DNA of 64,000 nucleotides from Thinopyrum elongatum (taxonomy: Eukaryota; Streptophyta; Magnoliopsida; Poales; Poaceae): contig CM022303.1 in NCBI GenBank assembly GCA_011799875.1, forward strand, positions 550,825,368-550,889,367, given 5' to 3'. A program made the translations under genes and the position numbers. Positions 32,518 to 44,660 of this stretch are shown one piece after another (position 1 is the stretch's first letter; the number at the start of each line of letters is the position of its first letter). The notes under the pieces are model-generated. The model worked only from the letters and a program-made list of their open reading frames with translations, had not been told where the DNA came from and did no database searches.

Positions 32518-33787
32518 GTGGCATCCGAGCCAGGTTTATGCGTAGATGTTATATGCACGAGTAGAACACAAGTGAGTTGTGGGCGATACAAGTCATACTG
32601 CTTACCAGCATGTCACACTTTGGTTCGGCGGTATTGTTGGATGAAGCGGCCCGGACCGACATTACGCGTACGCTTACGCGAGACTGGTTTTACCGCCGTG
32701 CTTTGCACACAGGTGACTAGCGGGTGTCAGTTTCTCCAACTTTAGTTGAACCGAGTGTGGCTACGCCCGGTCCTTGTGAAGGTTAAAACAGCACTAACTT
32801 GACGAACTATCATTGTGGTTTTGATGCGTAGGTAAGAACGGTTCTTACTCAGCCCGTAGCAGCCACGTAAAACTTGCAACAACAAAGTAGAGGACGTCTA
32901 ACTTGTTTTTGCAGGGCATGTTGTGATGTGATATGGTCAAGACATGATGCTATATTTTATTGTATGAGATGATCATGTTTTGGAACTGAGTTATCGGCAA
33001 CTGGCAGGAGCCATATGGTTGTCGCTTTATTGTATGCAATGCAATCGCCTTGTAATTGCTTTACTTTATCACTAAGCGGTAGCGATAGTCGTAGAAGCAA
33101 TAGTTGGCGAGACGACAACGATGCTACGATGGAGATCAAGGTGTCGCGCCAGTAACGATGGTGATCATGACGATGCTTCGGAGATGGAGATCACAAGCAC
33201 AAGATGATGATGGCCATATCATATCACTTATATTGATTGCATGTGATGTTTATCCTTTATGCATCTTATTTTGCTTTGTTTGACGGTAGCATTATAAGAT
33301 GATCTCTCACTAAATTTCAAGGTAAAAGTGTTCTCCCTGAGTATGCACCGTTGCCAAAGTTCGTCGTGCCGAGACACCACGTGATGATCGGGTGTGATAA
33401 GCTCAACGTTCATCTACAACGGGTGCAAGCCAGTTTTGCACACGCAGAATACTCGGGTTAAACTTGACGAGCCTAGCATATGCAGATATGGCCTCGGAAC
33501 ACTGAGACCGAAAGGTCGAGCGTGAATCATATAGTAGATATGATCAACATAGTGATGTTCACCATTGAAAACTACTCCATTTCACGTGATGATCGGTTAT
33601 GGTTGAGTTGATTTGGATCACGTGATCATTTAGATGATTAGAGAGATGTCTATCTAAGTGGGAGTTCTTAAGTAATATGATTAATTGAACTTAAATTTAT
33701 CATGAACTTAGTACCTGATAGTTTTTTGCTTGTCTATGTTGTTGTAGATCAATAGCTCGCGTTTAGCTCCTCTGTTTTATTTTTGAT

Positions 33788-36700
33788 ATGTTCCTAGAGA
33801 AAACTAAATTGAAAGATGTTAGTAGCAATGATACGGATTGGATCCGTGATCTGAGGATTATCCTCATTGCTGCACAGAAGAATTATGTCCTTGATGCACC
33901 GCTAGGTGACGGACCTATTGCAGGAGCATAGGCAGACGTTATGAACGTTTGACAAAGCTCGGTATGATAACTACTTGATAGTTTAGTGCACCATGCTTTA
34001 CGGCTTAGAACCGGGACTTTAAAATTGTTTTGAACGCCACGGAGCATATAAGATGTTCCAAGAGTTGAAATTGGTATTTCATACTCATGCCTGTGTCGAA
34101 AGGTATGAGACCTTTGACAAGTACTTTGCCTACAAGATGGAGGAGAATAGCTCAGCTAGTGAGCATGTGCTCAGAATGTCTGAGTACTACAATCACTTGA
34201 ATCAAGTGGGAGTTAATCTTCCAGATAAGACAGTGATTGACAGAGTTCTCTAGTCACTATCACCAAGTTACTTGAACTTCGTGATGAACTATAATATGCA
34301 AGGGATAACGAAAACGATTCCCAAGCTCTTCGTGATGCTAAAATCGACGAAGGTAGAAATCAAGAAAAGCATCAAGTGTTGATGGTTGACAAGACCACTA
34401 GTTAGAAGAAAAGGGCAAAGGGAAGAAGGGGAACTTCAAGAAGAACGGCAAGCAAGTTGCTGCTCAAGTGAAGAAGCCCAAGTCTGGACCTAAGCCTGAG
34501 ACTAAAGTGCTTCTACTGCAAAGGGACTGGTCACTGGAAGTGGAACTTCCCCTAGATACTTGGCGGATAAGAAGGATGGCAAAGTGAACAAAGGTATATT
34601 GGATATACATGTTATTGATGTGTACTTTACTAGTGTTTATAGCAACCCCTCGGCATTTGATACTGGTTCAGTTGCTAAGAGTAGTAACTCGAAACGGGAG
34701 TTGCAGAATGAACAGAAACTAGTTAAGGGCGGGGTGACGATGTGTGTTGGAAATAGTTCCAAGATTGATATGATCATCATCGCACACTCCCTATACTTTC
34801 AGGATTAGTGTTGAACCTAAATAAGTGTTATTTGGTGTTTGCGTTGAGCATGAATATGATTTGATCATGTTTATTGCAATACGGTTATTCATTTAAGTTA
34901 GAGAATAATTGTTGTTCTGTTTACATGAATAAAACCTTCTATGGTCATACACCCAATGAAAATGGTTTGTTAGATCTCGATCGTAGTGATACACATATTC
35001 ATAATATTGAAGCCAAAAGATGCAAAGTTAATAATGATAGTGCACCTTGTTTGTGGCACTGCCGTTTAGGTCATATTGGTGTAAAGCGCATGAAGAAACT
35101 CCATGCTGATGGGATTTTGGAATCACTTGATTATGAATCACTTGATACTTGCGAACCATGCCTCATGGGCAAGATGACTAAAACGCCATTCTCCGGAAGA
35201 ATGGAGCGAGCAACAGATTTGTTGGAAATCATACATATTGATGTATGTGCTCCAATGAATATTGAGGCTCGCAGTGGGTATCGTTATTTTCTCACCTTCA
35301 CAGATGATTTGAGCAGATATGGGTATATCTACTTGATGAAACATAAGTCTGAAACAATTGAAAAGTTCAAAGAATTTCAGAGTGAAGTGGAAAATCATCG
35401 TAACAAGAAAATAAAGTAACTACGATCTGATCGTGGAGGAGAATATTTGAGTAACGAGTTTGGTCTTCATTTGAAACAATGCGGAATAGTTTCGCAACTC
35501 ACGCCACCTGGAACACCACAGCGTAATGGTGTGTCCGAACATCGTAATCGTACTTTATTAGATATGGTGCAATCTATGATGTCTCTTACCGATTTACCAC
35601 TATCATTTTGGGGTTATGCATTAGAGACAGCTGCATTCACGTTAAATAGGGCACCATCTAAATCCGTTGAGACGACACCGTATGAACTGTGGTTTGGCAA
35701 GAAACCAAAGTTGTCGTTTCTTAAAGTTTGGGGTTGCGATACTTATGTGAAAAAGTTTCATCCTGATAAGCTCAAACCCAAATCGGAGAAATGTATCTTC
35801 ATAGGATACCCAAAGGAGACAGTTGGGTACACCTTCTATCACAGATCCGAAGGCAAGACATTCGTTGGTAAGAATGGATCCTTTCTAGAGAAGGAGTTTC
35901 TCTCGAAAGAAGTGAGTGGGAGGAAAGTAGAACTTGATGAGGTTACTGTACCTGCTCCCTTATTGGAAAGTAAGTTCATCACAGAAATCTATTCCTGTGA
36001 CTCCTACACCAATTAGTGAGGAAGCTAATGATGATGATCATGTAACTTTAGGTCAAGTTACTACCGAACCTCGTAGGTCAACCAGAGTAAGATCCGCACC
36101 AGAGTGGTACGGTAATCCTGTTCTGGAGGTCATGTTACTTGACCATGACGAACCTACGAACTATGAGGAAGCGATGATGAGCCCAGATTCCGCAAAATGG
36201 CTTGAGGCCATGAAATCTGAGATGGGATCCATGTATGAGAACAAAGTATGGACTTTGATTGACTTGCCCGATGATTGGTGAGCCATTGAGATTAAATGGA
36301 TCTTCAAGAGGAAGACGGACGCTGATAGTAGTGTTACTATCTACAAAGCTAGAATTGTCGCAAAAAGGTTTTCGACAAGTTCAAGGTGTTGACTACGATG
36401 AGAGTTTCTCACTCGTATCTATGCTTAAGTCTGTCCGAATCATGTTAGCAATTGCCGCATTTTATGAAATCTGGCAAATGGATAAACAAAACTGCATTCC
36501 TTAATGGATTTATTAAAGAAGAGTTGTATATGATGCAACAAGAAGGTTTTGTCAATCCTAAAGGTGCTAACAAAATATGCAAGCTCCAGTGATCCATCTA
36601 TGGACTGGTGCAAGCATCTCGGAGTTGGAATATACGCTTTGATAAATTGATCAAAGCATATAGTTTTATACAGACTTGCGGTGAAGCCTGTATTTACAAG

Positions 36701-37430
36701 AAAGTGAGTGGGAGCACTACAACATTTTTGATAAGTATATGTGAATGACATATTATTGATCAGAAATAATGTAGAATTATTCTGCAAAGCATAAAGGAGT
36801 GTTTGAAAGGAGTTTTTCAAAGAAAGACCTCGGTGAAGCTGCTTACATATTGAGCATCAAGATCTATAGAGATAGATCAAGACGCTTGATAAGTTTTTTC
36901 AGTGAGTACATACCTTGACAAGATTTTGAAGTAGTTCAAAATGGAACAGTCAAAGAAAGAGTTCTTGCCTGTGTTACAAGGTGTGAAATTGAGTAAGACT
37001 CAAAGCCCGACCACGGCAGAAGATAGAAAGAGAATGAAAGTCATTCCCTATGCCTCAGCCATAGGTTCTATAAAGTATGCCATGCTGTGTACCAGATCTA
37101 TTGTATACCCTACACTGATTTTGGCAAGGGAGTACAATAGTGATCTAGGAGTAGATCACTGAACAACGGTCAAAATTATCCTTAGTGGAATAAGGATATG
37201 TTTCTCGATTATGGAGGTGACAAAAGGTTCGTCGTAAAGGGTTACGTCGAAACAAGTTTTGGCACTGATCCAGATGACTCTAAGTCTTAATCTGGATACA
37301 TATTGAAAGTGGGAGCAATTAGCTAAAGTAGCTCCGTGCAGAGCATTGTAGACATAGAAATTTGCAAAATACATACGGATCTGAATATGGCAGACCCGTT
37401 GACTAAACTTCTCTCACAAGCAAAACATGA
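33788..37430 (+). pseudogene. Angela-type gag-pol polyprotein, multiply broken
   Basis: Gag starts at 33788 (MFLEKTKLKDVSSNDTDWIR) and stops near 33930; further gag pieces follow (YFAYKMEENSSASEHVLRMS, 34053-34250). Then come a protease remnant (34560-34808), the integrase zinc region and core (CLWHCRLGHIG...CEPCLMGK, HIDVCAPM; 34874-35419), the rest of integrase (TPQRNGVSEHRNRTLLDM, 35447-36016, after a TAA at 35417-35419) and reverse transcriptase/RNase H scraps to about 37430. The RT active site reads YVND (near 36737) instead of YVDD. Frameshifts and stops separate all parts. Confidence 0.9.
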
Positions 37431-37610
37431 TCACACCTTAATACTCTTTGGGTGTTAATCACATAGCGATGTGAACTAGATTATTGACTCAAGTAAACCC
37501 TTTGGGTGTTGGTCACATGACGATGTGAACTATGGGTGTTAATCACATGGTGATGTGAACTATTGATGTTAAATCACATGGCGATGTGATCTAGATTATT
37601 GACTCTAGAG
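37431..37610 (+). repeat. Short tandem repeat before Angela 3' LTR
   Basis: About five imperfect copies of GGTGTTAATCACATGGCGATG-type units, each ending GTGAACT or GTGATCT. This lies between the pol remnant and the polypurine tract, where BARE/Angela elements commonly carry such repeats. Confidence 0.75.
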
Positions 37611-37622
37611 CAAGTGGGAGAC

Positions 37623-39355
37623 TGAAGGAAATATGCCCTAGAGGCAATAATAAATTTATTATTTATTTCCTTATTTCATGATAAATGTTTATTATTCAAG
37701 CTAGAATTGTATTAACCGGAAACATAATACATGTGTGAATACATAGACAAACAGAGTGTCACTAGTATGCCTCTACTTGACTAGCTCGTTAATTAAAGAT
37801 GGTTATGTTTCCTGACCATAGACATGAGTTGTCATTTGATTAACGGGATCACATCATTAGGAGAATGATATGATTGACTTGACCCATTCCGTTAGCTTAG
37901 CACTTGATCGTTTAGTATGTTGCTATTGCTTTCTTCATGACTTATACATGTTCCTATGACTATGAGATTATGCAACTCCCGTTTACCGGAGGAACACTTT
38001 GTGTGCTACCAAACGTCACAACATAAATGGGTGATTATAAAGGTGCTCTACAGGTGTCTCCAAAGGTACTTGTTGAGTTGGCGTATATCGAGATTAGGAT
38101 TTGTCACTCCGATTGTCGGAGAGGTATCTCTGGGCCCACTCGGTAATACACATCACTATAAGCCTTGCAAGCATTGTAACTAATAAGTTAGTTGCGGAAT
38201 GATGTATTACGGAACGAATAAAGAGACTTGCCGGTAACGAGATTGAACTAGGTATTGAGATACCGACGATCGAATCTCGGGCAAGTAACATACCGATGAC
38301 AAAGGGAACAACGTATGTTGTTATGTGGTTTGACCGATAAAGATCTTCGTAGAATATGTGGGAGCCAATATGAGCATCCAGGTTCCGCTATTGGTTATTG
38401 ATCGGAAACGTGTCTCGGTCATGTCTACATAGTTCTCGAACCCGTAGGGTCCGCACGCTTAACGTTCGGTGACGATCGGTATTATGAGTTTATGTGTTTT
38501 GATGTACCGAAGGTAGTTCGGAGTCCCGGATGAGATCAGAGACATGACGAGGAGTCTCGAAATGGCCGAGACGTAAAGATCGATATATTGGACGACTATA
38601 TTCGGACTTCGGAAAGGTTCCGAGTGATTCGGGTATTTTTCGGAGTACCGGAGAGTTACGGGAATTCGCCGGGGAGTATATGGGCCTTATTGGGCTTTAG
38701 GGGAAAGAGAGAGGGGAGGCTGCGCGCCCCCCCCCCCCCAAGGCTTAGTCCGAATTGGACTAGGGGGAGGGGCGGCGCCCCCTCCTTCCTTCTCTTCTCT
38801 TTTCCCTTTCCTTCTCTCCTACTCCTACTACATGGAAGGGGGGAATCCTACTCCCGGTGGGAGTAGGACTCCCCAGGGCGCGCCATAGAGAGGGCCGGCC
38901 CTCCCCTCCTCCACTCCTTTATATACGTGGTCAGGGGGCACCCCATAGACACACAAGTTGATCATTGATCTCTCTTAGCCGTGTGCGGTGCCCCCTTCCA
39001 CCATAATCCACCTCGGTCATATCGTAGCGGTGCTTAGGCGAAGCCCTGCGTCGGTAGCATCATCATCACCGTCATCACGCCGTCGTGCTGACGGAACTCT
39101 CCCTCGAAGCTCTGCTGGATCGGAGTTCGTGGGACGTCATCGAGCTGAACGTGTGCTGAACTCGGAGGTGCCATGCATTCGGTACTTGGATCGGTCGGAT
39201 CGTGAAGACGTACGACTACATCAACCGCGTTGTCATAACGCTTCCGCTTTCGGTCTACGAGGGTACGTGGACACACTCTCCCCTCTCGTTGCTATGCATC
39301 ACCATGATCCTGCATGTGCGTAGGAAATTTTTTGAAATTACTACGTTCCCCAACA
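37623..39355 (+). repeat. 3' LTR of Angela-type element
   Basis: Pairs with 30791-32517. The main length difference is a longer C run (CCCCCCCCCCCCC near 38729). Confidence 0.95.
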
Positions 39356-39360
39356 CAGCT

Positions 39361-41425
39361 GCCTCATAGTTTGCTCTTTATTTTTTCCAAAAAATATTTT
39401 TAGGTACATAAGTATCTATTTAATCAGAGAAACACCAAAAAATTTCCAAGATTCAACCACTAGCTAGGAACGGTCATGCCCGTCGTTTTGACCGCATTTT
39501 GAAACGGGCATGAAAAATTCAAAAAAAATCAAAAAATTGGAAAACCTTTGCATTGTGTCATTATATGTGGCCAAGTTACCAGGAAAAATAATAAACTTGT
39601 AATACGATAATTATTTTAAAAAAATGTTCTCAGAAACAAGCTATCATGTGTGGAGATCAATGGCTTTCAAGCCAGATGATCAATCTTATGGCCACATTCA
39701 TGGAATAGTTTGTTCAAATGATCTCATATTGTGCACAAGGGTGCATATTGGAATGGCAAACAATGTTGCCTAAGGAAGTTTTCATTTTCTTTGGACGAAA
39801 AAATCATTTTCCATTTTTCGAGTGCCCAAAATGAGGTTTTTTTGTGAAGAACCTACCAAATAATTGTTGCAAAATTGGACCAAATCAATTTTATAAAATA
39901 ATAGGCCATATTTAATGCATAATTGACCAAATGGTTGGGTGTCAAAAACTTTTATCCACCTCTCGTGAAAAAGACAAATTTCTGCCGATTCAGTTGGAAG
40001 CGGGTCAAATTTGAACTGCGGCTGCCTCATAGTTTGCTATTTATTTTTCTCAAAAATCATTTTTAGGTACAAAAGTATCTATTTAATCAGAGAAACACCA
40101 AAAGTTTTCCAAGATTCAACCACTAGCTAGGAACGGTCATGCCCGCCGTTTTGACCGCATTTTGAAACGGGCATGAAAAATTCAAAAAAAATCAAAAAAT
40201 TGGAAAACCTTCGCGTTGTGTCATTATATGTGGCCAAGTTACCAGGAAAAATAATAAACTTGTAATACGATGATTATTTAAAAAAAGTGTTCTCAGAAAC
40301 GAGCTATCATGTGTGGAGATCAATGGCTTTCAAGCCAAATGATCAATCTTATGGCCACATTCATGGCATAGTTTGTTCATATGATCTCATATTGTGCACA
40401 AGGGTGCATATTGGAATGGCAAACAATGTTGCCTAAGGAAGTTTTCATTTTCTTTGGACGAAAAAATCATTTTCCATTTTTCGAGTGCCCAAAATGAGGT
40501 TTTTTTGTGAAGGACCTACCATATATTTGTTGCAAAATTGTACCAAATCAGTTTTATAAAATACTAGGACATATTTAATGCATAATTGACAAAATGGTTG
40601 GGTGTCCAAAGCTTTTATCCACCTCTTGTGAAAAAGACAAATTTCTGCCGATTCAGTTGGAAGCGGGTCAAATTTGAACTGCACCTGCCTCATAGTTTGC
40701 TCTTTATTTTCTCCAAAAATCATTTTTATGTACAAAAGTATCTATTTAATCATAGAAACACCAAAAAATTTCCAAGATTCAACCACTAGCTAGGAACGGT
40801 CATGCCCGCCGTTTTGACCGCATTTTGAAACGGGCATGAAAAATTCAAAAAAAATCAAAAAATTGGAAAACCTTTGCATTGTGTCATTATATGTGGCCAA
40901 GTTACCAGGAAAAATAATAAGCTTGTAATATGGTAATTATTTTTAAAAAGTGTTCTCAGAAACGAGCTATCATGTGTGAAGATGCATGGCTTTCAAGCCA
41001 AATGATCAATCTTATGGCCACATTCATGGCATAGTTTGTTCAAATGATCTCATATTGTGCACAATGGTGCATCTTGGGATGGCAAACAATGTTGCCTAAG
41101 GAAGTTTTCATTTTCTTTGGATGAAAAATTCATTTCCTATTTTTCAAGTGCCCAAAATGAGTTTTTTTTTGTGAAGGACCTACCATATATTTGTTGCAAA
41201 ATGGGACCAGGTCATTTTTTTAACATATTAGGCCATATTTAATGTACAATTGACAAAATGGTTGGTCTTCAAAAGTATTTATACACCTCTGGTGAAAAAG
41301 ACAAATTTCCACTGATTCAGTTGGAAGCGGGTCAAATTTGAACTGCAGCTGCCTCATAGTTTGCTCTTTATTTTTTCCAAAAATCATTTATAGGTACATA
41401 AGTATCTATTTAATCAGAAATACAT
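39361..41425 (+). repeat. 663-bp tandem array, three full units and a partial one
   Basis: Units start with GCCTCATAGTTTGCT at 39361, 40024, 40687 and 41351, spacings 663, 663 and 664 bp; the last unit ends after about 75 bp. Each unit contains the hairpin-like GCCCGCCGTTTTGACCGC...GAAACGGGC segment. The units are highly similar to each other. The array is internal to the CACTA-type element. Confidence 0.9.
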
Positions 41426-42750
41426 GGTTTGGTGGTGATACGTTGAGGTTTGGATGGTGGCCGAGGGCCGCAACTCCAGAGCGCGTAAACTCGCATGCCC
41501 GCCGCATGGTCACCGCATGACCGTGGTGTTGCCACATGTTCCGGGCGGCCTAGGCATGTCTAGTGGGTTGGGCACTCCCCCGATAGGTGTCAGGAAGAAG
41601 AAGGCAATAGAAGAATCTCACGAGGAGACTGGACTGAGCTCAAACATGAATTAGCACCCAAGTGTTTGATTAGTGGTGGGGAAAATGCACATGGCCAATG
41701 GGCCTGAGTTTTGGCCGAGGATGATCATCTACTAAGGACACTATCTTGGAAAATTTGAAGCTCAAATGGAGGAGCCTAGGTGTCACTTGCTTTGCAACGT
41801 ACCACACTGGACAGAAATATGAATGTTGAAGTTAGACTCAAATGAATGAATGGATTGATCTGAAATTTGGAGGAGGATGATAATTTGGGCATATGAAGGC
41901 ACTTTAAAATTTTCATACCATTTGGATAAATAAAAATGGTACTTCCTTCACAGTGCTCTCCACTGAACAGAAAATTGGGAAAAATGCTGAGGGAAATTGG
42001 CTTGAATAAATCAGCTAAAATTTGGGGGAGGGAGGTTCTATGGGCGGGGTCATGTCGTGGTAAATTTTTAGCAATTATAAATTAACATAAAATATAGTTG
42101 CTTCACAAACTGAAAATATCACCAGAAACAAAGATTGGATGCTGAGCTCACATGTATTGTTAGATGGGGCTCAAATTTTGTGGAGAGCTATGATTTGGGA
42201 ATATAGAAGATGTGGCAAAAATTCAGCTCATTAGGATATGCCTAGCTAGTACTTCCTTCACAACAGTTCGAGCTGAACAAAAACTTTGGAAATTTGCCGA
42301 GGAAGATTTACCAGGCAAATGGAGTTGAATATTGTCATGAGGCAATGATTTGGATAGTAAAGAATGCCCAATTTTTTTTGGGAATTTTGGGAATGACAGA
42401 AATATAGGTTGCTTCACAACCTAGGGCAAAAATTGACACATGGACATGACACATAGGCAAAACTGATGAGGTGGTGCCTAGTTATAGCAATCCACCACAA
42501 TTTACAAGGTTATGACCATCTATATTGGTCGTGATCAGCTAGAAATAAGGCAGCGGACCAGTGCTGTCTGCTTTATGACCATTTCGTGTAAAGAAATTAC
42601 GACCTATCTGACCAAAATGGTCGTTATAGTTTAGGGTTTGGAGCCCCCCGAACAGCTTTTGACCAATTGGTCTTAAATGATCGTAGATTTATGACCAATT
42701 CTTCCAGGGTCACTGACAGAAGGTCACAAGTTGACATATTTCTTGTAGTG
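41426..42750. other. Right part of CACTA-type element, non-coding
   Basis: No domain-bearing frame. AT-rich sequence leads into a subterminal region with TGACCAAAATGGTCG-type palindromes (about 42611) and the right TIR. Confidence 0.6.
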
Positions 42751-42753
42751 GTC

Positions 42754-44660
42754 TTGAGAATGCAAAGGAAATTTGGGATACTTTGGTTGATATGCACGAA
42801 GGTACCGAGTCCATCAAGGAATCCAAATTGGATGTGCTTCAAAGTCAACTTGACAAGTTCAAAATGAAGGATGGTGAAGGTGTCGCTGAAATGTACTCTA
42901 GGATTGCTCTCATCACAAATGAGATTGCCGGCTTAGGAAGTGAAGAGATGACCAACAGATTCATCATCAAGAAGGTCCTAAGAGCCTTGGATGGAAAATA
43001 TGATACCGTGTGCACTTTGATCCAAATGATGCCCAATTACAAAGATCTCAAGCCAACGGAAGTCATTGGTAGAATTGTTACTCATGAGATGTCACTCAAG
43101 GATAAATAAGAGCTTCACAACAAGTCTAGTGGTGCTTACAAAGCTTCATGTGATGCTCCTACAACATCAAGTGAGAAACAAGCCTTCAATGAAGAATTGA
43201 GCCTAATGGTGAAGAACTTCAACAAGTTCTACAAGAGTAGAAGCAAAGAGAGAAGTTCCAAGTCGAGGTCCTTCTATGACAAGAGATCTTCTAGTCGTGA
43301 ATGAAATTGCTACAATTGTGGAAGACCCCGACACTACTCCAATGAGTGTACGTCTCCCTACAAAAGAAGAGAAGACTCACCTAAAAGGAGGAGTAAAAGA
43401 GAGGAATCACCTCCAAGAGAGAAAAGGAGTAGAGATGATCGTTATGAACGAAGACCCTCTAGCAGAAGCAAGGGTTCGGAAAGGAAGGACAAGTCATCAA
43501 AGAGCTACACAAGACGAAGACATCAAGCTCATGTTGGTGAATGGGTATCCGGTTCCGACTCTGAACACCACTTCGAGAGAAGTTATCACTCCGACTCTGA
43601 ACATACTCAAGATGAAGGTGTTGCCGGTCTTGCACTTGTGTCATCCAACTCCTACGACATATTTGGCTCACCAAATGAAGGGATTGGAAGATGCTTCATG
43701 GCTAAAGGCCCCAAGGTATCACACCCTGAGTATGTTGATTTCAATAGTGATGATGATGATTTGCTAGGTGATGATGATTTACTTGTTGACAACTCTAGTG
43801 ACGAAAACTATGATGAAATTGTTGTTAATCATGCTAATCAAGATAAAAAGAATGACAATGATAAGAAGGAGATTGAGCGTCTAACTAAAGAATTAAACAC
43901 TCTTAAGTTAGCTCATGAAACTACCTTAGAGGATCATCGAGAGCTTTTAAAGACTCATGAGAAGCTACGCTTTGAAAAGCTCAATCTAGAGCAAGAGCAT
44001 GGGTTCTTAAAAGCAATCAATGATGATCTTCGTAAGAAATTTTCTTCTTACATTGCCAAGCATTTACTCTTGTCCACTTACATGCCACAAGTAAAATCTA
44101 GCAACAAGTACAAGAAAGATTATTCTTCTAGTAGTAACAATAATCATGCTAAATCCAATATTGTTGCTTCTAGTAGTTCTCTTGATTCCACTAATGATTC
44201 TCTTAGCCAAGTTACACTTGAGCAAGAAAATAGCTTATTGAAGGGAATTATAGAGAAAGGTGTTTACAAGAGCCTTGCCGGAAGTAAGCAATTTGAGGAA
44301 ATTGTACGCAAGGAAGGAAGGCACCGGAAGAATCAAGGTGTTGGTTTTGAACGCAAGTTCAATGCCAATGGAGTTGAGTGGGAAGAAGATCAATACCCCA
44401 AGATGAAGTTTGTTCCTCAACAAGAGAAGTATGATCCCACTTCTTTCAAGGGAACACAAGCTCAAGATGATCTTCCACCACAAGACCACAAGCTAAAAGG
44501 CAAGGACAAGCTTCAAGAGGAGATTGATTCATTTGAAGAAGCTCCCAAGGCCTTGGTCAAGTGGGTTCCCAAGACTACATCAAGTTCTACTTCATCAAGT
44601 ACGACTACAACTCCAAGGATTCCCATCAAGATGATGTGGATCCCAAAGAAGAAGAACTAG
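42754..44660 (+). pseudogene. Element A gag, 3' part with zinc knuckle and coiled-coil tail
   Basis: Continues the gag frame from 25428 (LENAKEIWDTL, FKMKDGEGVAEMYSRI, VLRALDGKYDTV). A CCHC knuckle, CYNCGRPRHYSNEC (CX2CX4HX4C), lies near 43310-43350. An Arg/Ser-rich tract, an acidic tract (SDDDDLLGDDDLL) and a long coiled coil (EIERLTKELNTLKLAHETTL) follow, and the frame ends at 44658-44660. The whole stretch is one frame with only two stops, TAA at 43107-43109 and TGA at 43302-43304 (RE-stop-NC, consistent with CGA to TGA). Gag packages element RNA into particles. Pol normally follows but is absent. Confidence 0.85.

Larger units (their letters stand above)
30791..39355 (+). mobile_element. 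Copia retrotransposon, Angela/BARE/WIS type
   Basis: LTRs 30791-32517 (1,727 bp) and 37623-39355 (1,733 bp) start TGAAGGAAATATGCCCTA and end GTTCCCCAACA. The target duplication CAGCT is perfect at 30786-30790 and 39356-39360. The primer-binding site is TGGCATCCGAGCC at 32519, the polypurine tract GCAAGTGGGAGAC just before 37623. The sequence is strongly reminiscent of Triticeae Angela LTRs. By hand count the LTRs differ at about 30 positions (under 2%), mostly transitions. The gag-pol frame is broken, so the copy is defective. Confidence 0.95.
25429..42750. mobile_element. CACTA-type non-autonomous element, 17.3 kb, in gag of element A
   Basis: Ends CACTACAAGAAATACGTCAA (left) and, as reverse complement of the right end, CACTACAAGAAATATGTCAA give TIRs of about 28 bp. 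A perfect 3-bp duplication GTC is at 25426-25428 and 42751-42753. Subterminal regions carry GACCAAAA/TTTTGGTC and GGTCGTT/AACGACC motifs, including an 18-bp perfect hairpin at 25589-25635. No transposase domain was found. The interior has palindrome clusters (28200-29250), a GC-rich exon-like block (29560-30230) and a 663-bp tandem array. An Angela element accounts for 8.57 kb of the length. Confidence 0.85.

Noticed and set aside
39361..41425. 663-bp array as tandem gene copies
   Set aside because: No open frame is conserved across units; the small frames end at stops in every unit.
43276..43767. 163-codon frame around the gag zinc knuckle
   Set aside because: Shadow of element A gag, which reads CYNCGRPRHYSNEC in another phase.
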